Below are positions 1 through 7,198 of a stretch of DNA of 35,339 bases, piece after piece; the stretch's first letter is position 1, and every line of letters starts with the position of its first letter. The DNA lies in contig NZ_BARF01000100.1 in NCBI RefSeq assembly GCF_000367365.1, positions 1-35,339 of the forward strand, given 5' to 3'. This DNA comes from Streptomyces prunicolor NBRC 13075 (GTDB lineage Bacteria; Actinomycetota; Actinomycetes; Streptomycetales; Streptomycetaceae). Made by a program: the position numbers and the translations under genes. The notes under the pieces were generated by a model. The model was not told the origin of the DNA and did no database searches. It saw nothing but the letters and a program-made list of their open reading frames with translations.

Positions 1-2786
1 GAGCGGGTGTCACCGGTGTCGGTGAACAGTTCGCGGGCCTGGTGGAGCAGGTCCTCGGCCTGGTCGACCTCGCCGCGGGTGATCAGGCGGCTGGCGTGGT
101 CGTAGAGGAGCGCGGCGTGACCGGCCGGGTCGGTCTGGCGGTCGCTGGTCCGGGTCTGCTGGACGGCACGGTGGAGCAGGGTGTCGGCGTGGTCGCCGTC
201 GCCGCTGGTGACGGCCGCGTCGGCGACGACCCGTAGCAGGCGGAGAGGAACTTCGTGGCTGTGGCGGTCGAGGAGGGCGATCGCGTGGTGGCCGAGTTCG
301 GCGGCGATGGAGGCCGGGCCTTCCCTCAGGGCGGACACGGCCGCGGTGGCGCAGTCGGCGGTGATGGTCGGGTTGTCGGCGGCCAGGGCCAGTTGGGTCA
401 GTTGCAGGTTCAGGTCGCTGCCGCGGGCGGGTCGGGGCGTGGCACCGCCCCACCGGGCGTACAGCGGTTCGGCGGCCACGGTGGCGAGGGCGGTTCGCTC
501 GTCGGGGGTGAGGGGGGCCAGGCGTCCGGCCGCGAGGGCGTTGGCGGCCAAGGCCGGGGAGTCGGGGCGGTGTTGGTCGGGAAAAGTGTCAAGGAGCCCG
601 AGGCCGCACAGGCGGGACGCCGATCCGCCGACAGCGGTGGCGAGGGCGTCGATGACGGGTTGCGGGACCGGGACGGTGAACAGGGTGCAGGCCCGCAACA
701 GGTCGCGGTGGGTGGGCCCGGCCTGGTCGAGGAGGGTGTCGAGAGCCAGGTTCTCCAGGAACTCGCCGATGTCGGAGTTGTCGGCGGGGAGGTCGCCCTG
801 GTGAAGGTAGGTCTCCATGCCGGCGACGGCGGCCTCGGCGCGGGCCTCGTCGACCTGGCTGCCGTAGACCAGGCGCAGCCCGATGAGGTCCTGCAGCCCG
901 GGGTTGCCGCAACTGACGTCCAGGGCCCGCCGGGCCAGGTCGGCGCGCTCGGTCCGGTATTCGGCCGGGGCGAGGTCCTGCTGACGGCGTTGGAGCTTGT
1001 GCTGGGCCGCTGGCGACAGTGGCTGCAACTGGATCGGTTCCAGTCGGGCCTCCAGCCCGTTGAGAGCGAATGTGTAGCGGCTGGTGACCAGGAGTCGGCT
1101 GTCGGTGGTGGCCAGGTCGAACGCGGAGAGCACGTCGGCGAGCGCGGTGGCGTGCTCGGGGTCGACCCGGTGCGGGCCGTGAGGGTTGGCGGTCAGGATC
1201 TGTTCGAGGTCGTCGATGATCAGCAGGAGGGGTTTGCGAACGTCGTCGAGTTCCTGGGCGCACGGTCCGGCCAGCAGGTCGATCAGTAGCGGTTTGAGGA
1301 GGTCCGGCTGTTGGCGGACCTCGGCACGCCTCGCTTCGATGAGGGCGCGGGCGGTGGGGTTGGTGGCGGTGGCGGCGGCGATGGCGTCGAGGATCGCCGT
1401 CGGGCTGTAGTCGCCGAACACGACCGCGACGGCCCGGTTGGGGTGACGGTCGGCGATGCGGGCGGCCAGGCTCGACTTGCCCAACCGGCCCTGCCCGTGG
1501 AGCAGGACCCCGACCTTCTGCCCACCGCGCAGGGCCCGCAGCGTGTGCTGCAGTTCCGGGCGGCGGCCGACGAACATCTCCGCTGCCGCGACCGGTAGTT
1601 GGTGCTTGCGGTCCAGGAACGTCTTGGTCACATGGTGCGGTGGCACCATCTGGCGTTTGCGGTTTCCCGCGACCAGCGGGCCGCCACCGGCCGGCCCCAG
1701 CCACAGCCGCGCCAGGTGCCATTCGGCGCGCTGGCGCTCATCGGAACAGGCCAGCAGGTGGCGGCGGGCGTCGGCAACGGCCTCGGCCACCTCGACACGG
1801 CGGCTGAGCTGCCGGTACAGGCGTTCGGCGAAACGGGTGGCGGCCTCGTCGCTGACCGAGCCCTCCCAGCCGATGACCGCAGGAATCCCGGCGGCAACCA
1901 GCCCGGTGGCCATCGAGTGCGCCACCCACACGCCGGGCTCGGCTGCCGGACCGCCGCGGTGGCCGGCGCCGCCGGGAACATGCCAGGTCACGTCGGTACC
2001 GGTGGCGGTCAGGCAGGCCGACACGAACGCCAGCAGCGGCCGAGGAGTCAACAGACCGACCAGCGCGTCAGCGCTCGTCGGGAGCCCGTCCCCGAGCTCG
2101 TCTTCCATCAGCAGAACGGGGGTGGCTGGCCCGTCGGGGACCGTACGCCAGTTGTGTAGCCCGTGACAGGACAGATGAACCACCGGCATTCCGCCGAGCT
2201 CGGACAGACGCAGGCCAAGATGCTCGGGATTGCCGGAGTCCTCGACGACGAGATCGAGGCTCGTCTCCCCGACGGCGTTGAGGATGGCCATCTCCTCGGC
2301 CTCGAAGTCCAGTTCGTGCTGGCCCCGGGGCGCCGAGGCCATGAACGCCACCCCGAGCCGGTACTCGTCCAGGGCCTGCGCCGGGCTCGGGCGACCGAGC
2401 CGACGCGCCACGGCGAACAGCTTCGGCGCCTCGGCGAGGAACCCGCCCTCGGGGGCGGCAATCAGTTCGTACGGGGCCCGCAGCAGCGCCCACGCCGCCG
2501 GGGACGGTTTCGCCGGCGCGCGGACCTCGAACACCAGCGGCCCCGACGCCTCATCGAGCAGGCGCGTCAACTGGCCGAGGTCGCCGTCGAGCCACCGATA
2601 CAACTCGCGTCCCACCGCGAGCAGCGCCTGGTTCTTCGAGCCGTTGCGCACGGCATCCACATACTGGCCGGCGACGGTATTGAGCAGGTCGACGTCAGAG
2701 GTCTGCAACATCCGACGGGGCCCGACCTGCCGGTCATCAACGACCAGCTCAAACCCGTTGACGTCCACAATCAGACCGGTGACCAT
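1..2786 (-). CDS. CHAT protease-like / STAND ATPase / TPR protein (C-terminus cut by window edge)
   Basis: 928 residues are visible and the frame is still open at the window edge. The N-terminal ~330 residues form a CHAT (caspase-like) domain. The beta-strand with the HLSCHG motif puts the candidate catalytic His at 208, and the FVSACL strand puts the candidate Cys at 258. A STAND/NB-ARC-type P-loop ATPase follows: Walker A GQGRLGKSS with Lys437, Walker B LLLIIDD with Asp525/526, then a VTSR motif. From about residue 620 to the edge the protein is helical and TPR-like. Family knowledge: CHAT domains are proteases that respond to signals, and STAND ATPases are switch modules that assemble on ligand binding. 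Inference: a signal-activated protease with the effector-switch-sensor order of NLR-like immune proteins. The start is the ATG giving MVTGLIVDVNG; the Shine-Dalgarno sequence before it is weak (GATAAG). The target is unknown. Confidence 0.85.
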   Translation of the reverse strand, partial: MVTGLIVDVNGFELVVDDRQVGPRRMLQTSDVDLLNTVAGQYVDAVRNGSKNQALLAVGRELYRWLDGDLGQLTRLLDEASGPLVFEVRAPAKPSPAAWALLRAPYELIAAPEGGFLAEAPKLFAVARRLGRPSPAQALDEYRLGVAFMASAPRGQHELDFEAEEMAILNAVGETSLDLVVEDSGNPEHLGLRLSELGGMPVVHLSCHGLHNWRTVPDGPATPVLLMEDELGDGLPTSADALVGLLTPRPLLAFVSACLTATGTDVTWHVPGGAGHRGGPAAEPGVWVAHSMATGLVAAGIPAVIGWEGSVSDEAATRFAERLYRQLSRRVEVAEAVADARRHLLACSDERQRAEWHLARLWLGPAGGGPLVAGNRKRQMVPPHHVTKTFLDRKHQLPVAAAEMFVGRRPELQHTLRALRGGQKVGVLLHGQGRLGKSSLAARIADRHPNRAVAVVFGDYSPTAILDAIAAATATNPTARALIEARRAEVRQQPDLLKPLLIDLLAGPCAQELDDVRKPLLLIIDDLEQILTANPHGPHRVDPEHATALADVLSAFDLATTDSRLLVTSRYTFALNGLEARLEPIQLQPLSPAAQHKLQRRQQDLAPAEYRTERADLARRALDVSCGNPGLQDLIGLRLVYGSQVDEARAEAAVAGMETYLHQGDLPADNSDIGEFLENLALDTLLDQAGPTHRDLLRACTLFTVPVPQPVIDALATAVGGSASRLCGLGLLDTFPDQHRPDSPALAANALAAGRLAPLTPDERTALATVAAEPLYARWGGATPRPARGSDLNLQLTQLALAADNPTITADCATAAVSALREGPASIAAELGHHAIALLDRHSHEVPLRLLRVVADAAVTSGDGDHADTLLHRAVQQTRTSDRQTDPAGHAALLYDHASRLITRGEVDQAEDLLHQARELFTDTGDTR

Positions 2787-2842
2787 ACGTCATCTTATCG
2801 TGACCGAACGCCACGTTGGGATGCACGTGGAGTCAACTGCCG

Positions 2843-2951
2843 CCTGGCTATCGATGCGGTGTTCCCGATTGCCGACATTGCGGAGGCGTATCGGAGGCTC
2901 GAAATGGGCGGCGTGCGGGGGAAGTTCGTGATCGATATGTGCGGGGCGTAG
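2843..2951 (+). pseudogene. C-terminal relic of a zinc-type (MDR) quinone/alcohol oxidoreductase
   Basis: One frame ending in TAG reads VFPIADIAEAYRRLEMGG followed by VRGKFVI. This is the conserved C-terminal signature of medium-chain NADPH:quinone oxidoreductases (VFPLxxAAEAYRxLExGxxxGKxVL). No other part of such an enzyme is upstream, because the preceding DNA belongs to the CHAT gene on the other strand. It is therefore a ~36-codon remnant. Its third codon positions are less G/C-rich than in intact neighbours, which fits decay. It suggests that a rearrangement fused the CHAT gene promoter region to the end of a lost gene. Confidence 0.6.
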
Positions 2952-2988
2952 CGGGATCGCTTGGGGCCAGGGCGAGTTGAGTGTTGCG

Positions 2989-3011
2989 GTGAACTTCGTC
3001 CAGGTGGTGGG
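2989..3011 (-). repeat. 23-bp copy of the DUF397 gene 3' end (probable gene relic)
   Basis: These 23 bases are identical to 3226-3248, inside the DUF397 gene. On the minus strand they can encode the same PTTWTKFT terminus. Similarity extends a few bases further with mismatches and then stops, and no open DUF397 frame precedes it. It is either the remnant of a second tandem DUF397 gene or a small duplication. Confidence 0.5.
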
Positions 3012-3061
3012 TCTTCGAAGTTGGGCGGTGAGTGGGGACGCTCGGCGCCAAGGGGTGGGGT

Positions 3062-3102
3062 GCGAAAGTGTGACACTCGGCGCGAAAGTGTCACACTTTC
3101 GC
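3062..3102. promoter_or_regulatory. Nested inverted repeat with two 11-bp palindromes 20 bp apart
   Basis: The arms GCGAAAGTGTGACAC (3062-3076) and GTGTCACACTTTCGC (3088-3102) are perfectly complementary around an 11-base centre. Inside them AGTGTGACACT (3067-3077) and AGTGTCACACT (3087-3097) are each odd-length palindromes, with centres exactly 20 bp (two helical turns) apart. The site lies in the 423-bp non-coding stretch between the CHAT gene and the DUF397 gene. It could be a double operator or a terminator hairpin. No poly-T follows on either strand. Confidence 0.5.
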
Positions 3103-3209
3103 GGGGAGGGTCTCGTCTGGCGGGGGCCAGGCTCGAAGACCCGGCAACGGGCCTGCTGTGCAGGTGACTCAGGCGTGGAGTAGGCGCGCTGGGGTCAGCC
3201 GGGTGTTGG

Positions 3210-3383
3210 TCAGTGCAGCGTCGCCGTGAACTTCGTCCAGGTGGTGGGGGTGAGGCGGAGTATCGGGCCGGTGGGGGACTTGGAGTCGCGGATGGCTATG
3301 GTGCCGAGGACGTTGCGGGCGACTTCGAGGCACTCGTTCTGGAATGTGCTGTAGCTGGACTTCACGAAGAAGAACTCGGGCAT
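3210..3383 (-). CDS. DUF397 protein, partner of the XRE/DUF5753 regulator
   Basis: 57 residues: MPEFFFVKSSYST at the start, then the family hallmarks NECLEVA, IRDSKSPTGPILRLTP and a final WTKFTATLH. DUF397 proteins are small and widespread in Streptomyces. They are almost always encoded beside a WhiJ-like XRE regulator, whose activity they are thought to modulate. The ATG lies 2 bp beyond the upstream gene's TGA, and that gene's final codons supply AAGGAA 8 bases before the ATG. A GTG 6 bases further upstream overlaps the TGA, but it leaves only two bases to the SD. The pair is therefore translationally coupled. Confidence 0.9.
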   Translation of the reverse strand: MPEFFFVKSSYSTFQNECLEVARNVLGTIAIRDSKSPTGPILRLTPTTWTKFTATLH

Positions 3384-3385
3384 GG

Positions 3386-4273
3386 TCACATTTCCTTGCG
3401 GAGGCTGTCGACGAGGGTTAGGGAGTCGCGTGGTGCCAGGCTAAGTCGGGCTGTGCGGTCGAACAGCACGCTGTAGGTGTTGCTCTCCACCTCGTTCTCC
3501 ACCCAGACCATGCCGGTGACGGTGTCGCTCTGGACCACGTCGAGGGCCTCACTCTCCGCGAAGGAGATGATGCTGAACGGACCTCCGATGCAAGGGTGCG
3601 CGCCAGCTCGGAACGGAAGCACTTGCAGGCGTACGTTCGGTAGCTCGGCCAGTTCGAGCAGGCGCTCCAGTTGGGTGCGCATGACGGTGGGGCTGCCGAT
3701 TTCCTGGCGCAGCGCGGCTTCCCAGATCACCGCGTACAACTGGAGAGGCCTCTCGCCCAACAGCCGTTCCTGACGCCTCTGTTTGACCTGCACCATGCGT
3801 TCGATGTCGTCCGGATCCTCCCAGCTCTCATCGCTGACACCGAGGGCGCGCGTGTATTCCGGAGTTTGCAGCAGGCCCGGAACCAATGCCGCCTGCCAGT
3901 TGCGGATCCGAATGGCGACGTCCTCCATGGCAACGTACTCGGCGATGCTGCCCGTAGCGACTGAGTCGCGCCACCACCCCTTGGCCTTACGGCGCTCACG
4001 GTCCAGCTTCGCCAACTCCAGAAGCTGGCCTACGACTCTGCTGTCCTCGATGCCATAGAACTCGCACAGGACCCGGATGTCGGGGTCCCTCATCGGTACC
4101 CAGCCGCGCTCCATCTTCACAATCTTGGTGCCGGTCGCATTGATGGACTCCGCGGCCTGCTGCTGGGTCTTGCCCGCAACGTCACGCAGACGCAGGAGTT
4201 CCCCACCGAGCTTGCGACCCAAGACAGTTGACGCCCGGTTGTTCGCGGGCTGGGTTGATCGGTTCACAGTCAC
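3386..4273 (-). CDS. WhiJ-like XRE-family transcriptional regulator (HTH + DUF5753)
   Basis: 295 residues from the GTG chosen here. AAGGGA lies 6 bases upstream of it; a GTG 7 codons earlier has no SD, and another lies 2 codons later. Residues ~19-75 form an XRE helix-turn-helix (LGGELLRLRDVAGKTQQQAA, then KIVKMERG). The rest is the DUF5753 ligand/partner domain, with WQAALVPGLLQTPEYTRAL and the C-terminal LPFRAGAHPCIGGPFSIISF. Known family members such as WhiJ work with a DUF397 protein and often a small HATPase to control development or secondary metabolism. All three parts are present here. A palindrome in the divergent promoter (4318-4333) is a plausible autoregulatory site. Confidence 0.9.
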   Translation of the reverse strand: MTVNRSTQPANNRASTVLGRKLGGELLRLRDVAGKTQQQAAESINATGTKIVKMERGWVPMRDPDIRVLCEFYGIEDSRVVGQLLELAKLDRERRKAKGWWRDSVATGSIAEYVAMEDVAIRIRNWQAALVPGLLQTPEYTRALGVSDESWEDPDDIERMVQVKQRRQERLLGERPLQLYAVIWEAALRQEIGSPTVMRTQLERLLELAELPNVRLQVLPFRAGAHPCIGGPFSIISFAESEALDVVQSDTVTGMVWVENEVESNTYSVLFDRTARLSLAPRDSLTLVDSLRKEM

Positions 4274-4317
4274 AGTCTGTCCCTTGCACGTCACCGGGTC
4301 GACTACATTCCCTCTTT

Positions 4318-4333
4318 GGGGAAGAACTTCCCC
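4318..4333. promoter_or_regulatory. Palindrome GGGGAAGAACTTCCCC in the XRE/HATPase divergent promoter
   Basis: Two 7-bp arms (GGGGAAG / CTTCCCC) flank AA. Related half-sites sit on either side: ATTCCC at about 4308 and AGGGAAG at about 4349. Together they make four TTCCC-type elements in ~50 bp of the 134-bp intergenic region. The position between the two start codons suggests the operator of the WhiJ-like regulator. The assignment is inferred from location only. Confidence 0.5.
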
Positions 4334-4407
4334 GATTCGATTGCCTCAGGGAAGTGTATGCCGCTACTTTCGGTGCCCAACCCCCTACGCAGAGAGGCGT
4401 GTGTCTG

Positions 4408-4854
4408 ATGACCGAAGCCCCACCCGCCCCCCACGAAGACCGCCTCGACTACACCCCCCACGCCCGCAGCGTCACCCTCGCCCGCCGCCGAACCGCACGA
4501 CTCGTCACCGAGTGGGGACACCCCGCCCTCGCCGGTGATGTCGCCCTCGTCGTATCCGAGTTGATGACCAACGCCCTGCTGCACGGCAGCCTGCGCGACC
4601 GGCTGATCCGGGTACGGATCACCGTCACCGGGGTCACCCTCCGCGTCGAGGTCAGTGATCCGCGCGGCGAACGCTTGCCGAGCCCGTGCTCAGTAGAGGA
4701 CACGGATCAGTTCGGTCGGGGATTACTCCTGGTCGGAGCTCTGGCTCACCGCTGGGGATGGGAGCCCCGGTCCGTCGGCAAGACCGTGTACGCGGAGTGG
4801 GTGCTCGGGGGCGACCCGGCTGCGGCGAATCCGCTCGTGGGTGCGATTGAGTGA
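4408..4854 (+). CDS. Small HATPase (anti-sigma/RsbW-like, WhiJ-locus type)
   Basis: 148 residues. A single GHKL ATPase fold without a histidine-phosphoacceptor domain: N-box VVSELMTNALLHG (Glu51, Asn55), G1 box EVSDPRGERLP, G2 box FGRGLLLVGALAHRWG. Streptomyces genomes encode dozens of these RsbW/SpoIIAB-type proteins, and many lie divergent from a WhiJ-like regulator plus DUF397, exactly as here. The start is the ATG preceded by AGAGAGG. Whether it is a kinase or only a binding module cannot be told from the sequence. Confidence 0.88.
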   Translation: MTEAPPAPHEDRLDYTPHARSVTLARRRTARLVTEWGHPALAGDVALVVSELMTNALLHGSLRDRLIRVRITVTGVTLRVEVSDPRGERLPSPCSVEDTDQFGRGLLLVGALAHRWGWEPRSVGKTVYAEWVLGGDPAAANPLVGAIE

Positions 4855-4999
4855 GCGTTTTCTGGCTCTTCGCGGTTGCTCTTCACGGTTGAGTGACGAC
4901 CTCGACAAGAGTGGCCGGGACACCCTTGCCGTGAACGCCTCGTTCCAAACCGGCTCGGCCCTCAACACCCCACCCATACAAGGGAAATGCCCACCCACG

Positions 5000-5023
5000 G
5001 ACTTCCGGAACGACTTCCGGAAC
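5000..5023. repeat. Tandem 12-bp repeat GACTTCCGGAAC x2
   Basis: Two exact head-to-tail copies, each containing the 8-bp palindrome TTCCGGAA. They lie 15 bp beyond the SDR stop codon, in the 183-bp gap between the convergent HATPase and SDR genes. The role is unknown. The gap holds no gene that I recognise. Confidence 0.6.
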
Positions 5024-5037
5024 AGGCCTTGGGCGGC

Positions 5038-5832
5038 CTACGCGGTTGTGGCGATGCCGCCGTCGACGGGGATCACTGTGCCCGTCAGGTATGCGCCTGC
5101 CCGGCTGGCGAGGAACACGGCGACACCCGCCATGTCGTCGTCGCGGCCGATCCGGCGTAGTGGGGCCGACGCCGCGATCGCCTCGCCGAACTCATCGAGG
5201 GTTGCAGCCATCATCGTCGACGGGAACGGTCCCGGCGCCACGGCGTTCACGGTGACGTGCTGCGGTCCCAGTTCCTTGGCGAGCACTCTGGTGAGTTGAT
5301 GCAGTGCGGCCTTGCTGCTGGAGTACGAGTAGTTGGGCCGCTGGGGGATGTGGATGGCGGCGATGCTGCCGATGTTGATGATCCGCGCGGGATCGTCGGC
5401 GGTGCCCGCCTTGTGAAGTGCGGGCAGCAGCGCCTGGACCAGCCAGAACGGCGACTTCAGGTTGAGGTCGACGACCGTGTCCCAGGCCTCGTCCGGGAAC
5501 GTCTCCAGCGGCTCGTCCCACAGGGCGCCCGCGTTGTTGACGAGGATGTCGAGACGCTCCGAGTCGGCGGTGACGAGGTCGGACAGCCGCCGGCACTCGT
5601 CGTGGCGGGACAGGTCGGCGGGGATGGCCCGCACCTCACCGAATGCGGACAACTGCTCCTGCGCCTGAGCGCACGCTTCCGCGTTGCGTGAGCTGATGAC
5701 CACGCGGACGCCCGCCTGGAGAAGGCCACGCGCGATCATCATCCCGATGCCTCTGGTGCCACCGGTGACGAGTGCGTGCTTTCCCCGCAGATCGAAGAGT
5801 TCCGCATGCGTGGTGAATTGGGTGTCTACCAC
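5038..5832 (-). CDS. Short-chain dehydrogenase/reductase (RhlG/FabG-like)
   Basis: 264 residues. Classical SDR: cofactor loop TGGTRGIG (23-30), basic ISSRN after beta-2 suggesting NADPH, NNAG, catalytic Ser in NIGSIAAIH and the YSSSK Tyr/Lys pair, then PGPFPSTMM and the C-terminal LTGTVIPVDGG. The ISSRNAEACAQAQEQL segment resembles RhlG-type 3-ketoacyl reductases; the substrate is unknown. The GTG start was chosen because AAAGGCGG lies just upstream. A longer reading to an ATG at 5877 would run into the first operator-like palindrome. The 156 bp before the small upstream gene is rich in inverted repeats, so this gene probably has its own regulated promoter. Confidence 0.88.
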   Translation of the reverse strand: MVDTQFTTHAELFDLRGKHALVTGGTRGIGMMIARGLLQAGVRVVISSRNAEACAQAQEQLSAFGEVRAIPADLSRHDECRRLSDLVTADSERLDILVNNAGALWDEPLETFPDEAWDTVVDLNLKSPFWLVQALLPALHKAGTADDPARIINIGSIAAIHIPQRPNYSYSSSKAALHQLTRVLAKELGPQHVTVNAVAPGPFPSTMMAATLDEFGEAIAASAPLRRIGRDDDMAGVAVFLASRAGAYLTGTVIPVDGGIATTA

Positions 5833-5863
5833 TTGCCGCCTTTCGCGTTGGTCGTGCGGGCTG

Positions 5864-5893
5864 ATGCGGCGACGCATTGATGCGCCGACGCAT
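5864..5893. promoter_or_regulatory. Two tandem palindromes ATGCG-N4-CGCAT upstream of the SDR
   Basis: ATGCGGCGACGCAT (5864-5877) and ATGCGCCGACGCAT (5880-5893) differ at one base and repeat with a 16-bp period. They lie 32-61 bp before the SDR start, where a repressor would cover the promoter. The cognate regulator is not obvious; the nearby TetR has a different-looking site in front of its own gene. Confidence 0.6.
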
Positions 5894-5929
5894 CGGGTGT
5901 TCGGTTCAGCTGTCTCGACGCTATGGCCC

Positions 5930-5943
5930 TGAAGTGCACTTCA
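5930..5943. promoter_or_regulatory. Perfect 14-bp palindrome TGAAGTGCACTTCA
   Basis: A perfect inverted repeat about 100 bp upstream of the SDR start. It is a different sequence from the tandem ATGCG sites downstream of it, so it may bind a different factor. The size fits a MarR- or HxlR-type dimer site, but this is inference. Confidence 0.5.
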
Positions 5944-5968
5944 AGCAAGCGGATCAGCCCCTGCTTGT

Positions 5969-5990
5969 GATGGCGAGTCGATGGCGAGTC
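5969..5990. repeat. Tandem 11-bp repeat GATGGCGAGTC x2
   Basis: Two exact copies end at the stop codon of the small frameshifted gene. The core TGGCGAGTC also occurs in the TetR operator at 7199-7220, and TGGTGAGTC on the minus strand of the operator at 7151-7172. These may be extra half-sites, but they are direct rather than inverted. Confidence 0.5.
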
Positions 5991-6314
5991 AGCGGTCCTT
6001 GGCCCTCAGCGGGGCGCGACCCGCACCCTGCAACTGGTGAAGGGCGTCGGGGTGAAGGGGGTCGTGCGGCTGATTGAGATCCGCCACGATCTCCGCCAAC
6101 GCGGCCTGACGTTCAGCCGGGTCGGTGACAGGCGTGGCCCGTGCGGGCAGCCGGCGCCGCTGCGCAGGTAAGCCGGTCCGCTGCGCAGGTAAGTGGTGCC
6201 CGCGGCGGGGGTGATCTCGATGGCTCGTCGGATGTGGTCGGGCAGGTGGGACAAAGACGCGCCCCGTGCGGAGTCGGCGGAGTCGTTCGACCCGGTCGGG
6301 TCCGGAGTGTTCAT
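5989..6314 (-). pseudogene. Small gene of unknown function, coupled to the SDR, split by a -1 frameshift
   Basis: The ATG overlaps the upstream SDR stop codon (ATGA), implying translational coupling. The first frame reads MNTPDPTGSNDSADSARGAS, then LPDHIRRAIEITPAAGTTYLRSG, and contains an in-frame 21-bp duplication (YLRSG-PA-YLRSG; 6159-6172 and 6180-6193). After about 6140-6165 coding character moves to another frame: TDPAERQAALAEIVADLNQP, then HDALHPDALHQLQ-like sequence ending in AKDR at 5989. In that second frame GC is lowest at codon position 2, as in real Streptomyces genes; in the continuing first frame it is not. One missing base joins the frames. It could be a true pseudogene, a sequencing error or, less likely, programmed frameshifting. 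I do not recognise the family. Confidence 0.55.
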
Positions 6315-7090
6315 GCGGCCTCGGCCTGAAGGGCGGGGCCGAGGAGGAGTCCACCGTCGATGACGTACTCCGACCCCGTGATGAACGACGCGTCCGATGA
6401 CGTGAGGAACAGGAGAAGACGGCTGACGTCGGTCGGTTCCCCGAGCCGGGGGACGGCGAACGGCTCGGGTGAGTAGAAGTCGGCGATCGCCGCGACCGCG
6501 CCGGCTGCCGGTTCGTGGATGAAGGGGGTCGAGATCACGCCGGGGTGGATGGTGTTCACCCGGATGCGGTCGCGGCCGAGCTCGAGCGCTGCCGTCCGGG
6601 TGAGGCCTCGCACGGCCCACTTGCTGGCGACGTACGGCGCGTAGTGAGCCGTACCGCCCAGGCCCATGGCCGAGGCGATGTTGACGATGGCTCCCCCTGC
6701 CGCGCGGCGCAGAGCGGGGGCTGCGACCTTGATGCCGAGGAAGGTCCCTGTGAGGTTGATGTCGAGGACGCGCGACCACGTGGCCTGCTCCGTGTTCTCG
6801 ATTGTCGCGGGCGGATTCTGCACGCCCGCGTTGTTGACGAGCACGTTCAGGGCACCGAAGGCGCTCTCGGCGGCCAGCACAGCGGCGGACCACGAGCTCT
6901 CGTCGGTCACGTCGAGGCGGACGAAGCGAGCGCGGGTCCCGAGCTCGTCGGCGAGAGCCGCGCCGCGTTCCGCGTCGATGCCGCCGATCACCACGTTCGC
7001 TCCCGCCGCGTGAAAGGCGCGCACGTGGCTCGAGCCCTGGCCGCCGGCCCCACCGGTCACGAGCACGGTCTGGTTGTCGAAGCGGGGCAT
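6311..7090 (-). CDS. Short-chain dehydrogenase (3-alpha/20-beta-hydroxysteroid dehydrogenase-like)
   Basis: 259 residues. The glycine loop is TGGAGGQG (12-19), followed by acidic/neutral IGGID after beta-2 (NAD-type). Then LDVTD, NNAG, catalytic Ser in NIASAMG, YVASK as the Tyr/Lys pair, IHPGVISTPF and the terminal EYVIDGG. The architecture matches the FabG/HSD group that oxidises or reduces secondary alcohols; the substrate is unknown. AAGGA lies 7 bases before the ATG. It is divergent from a TetR gene, with two matching inverted repeats between them, so TetR repression is likely. A small frameshifted gene follows with a 4-bp overlap. Confidence 0.9.
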   Translation of the reverse strand: MPRFDNQTVLVTGGAGGQGSSHVRAFHAAGANVVIGGIDAERGAALADELGTRARFVRLDVTDESSWSAAVLAAESAFGALNVLVNNAGVQNPPATIENTEQATWSRVLDINLTGTFLGIKVAAPALRRAAGGAIVNIASAMGLGGTAHYAPYVASKWAVRGLTRTAALELGRDRIRVNTIHPGVISTPFIHEPAAGAVAAIADFYSPEPFAVPRLGEPTDVSRLLLFLTSSDASFITGSEYVIDGGLLLGPALQAEAA

Positions 7091-7150
7091 CAGATGTTCC
7101 TTCGGTACGTGGGTGAATGACCGGGATCACCAGTGATGAACGGCGGCCAG

Positions 7151-7172
7151 TGGTGAGCCGGGCGACTCACCA
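7151..7172. promoter_or_regulatory. TetR operator candidate O1 (TGGTGAG-N8-CTCACCA)
   Basis: A perfect 7-bp inverted repeat with an 8-bp spacer lies between the SDR and TetR genes, ~60 bp from the SDR start. It shares the GGYGAG-N8-CTCACC architecture with O2, 48 bp away centre to centre. Confidence 0.7.
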
Positions 7173-7198
7173 TCGCCCTGACGCTAGGTCCGCGGCAG

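Noticed and set aside
255..1289. Long plus-strand open frame (344 codons) opposite the CHAT-STAND gene
   Set aside because: Gly/Val-rich sequence without motifs and no SD. It is the high-GC shadow of a minus-strand gene with clear Walker and CHAT motifs.
2961..3183. Two overlapping plus-strand small frames (68 codons each) near 3 kb
   Set aside because: They run through the inverted repeats, have no SD and show no family resemblance; the relic interpretation on the other strand is better.
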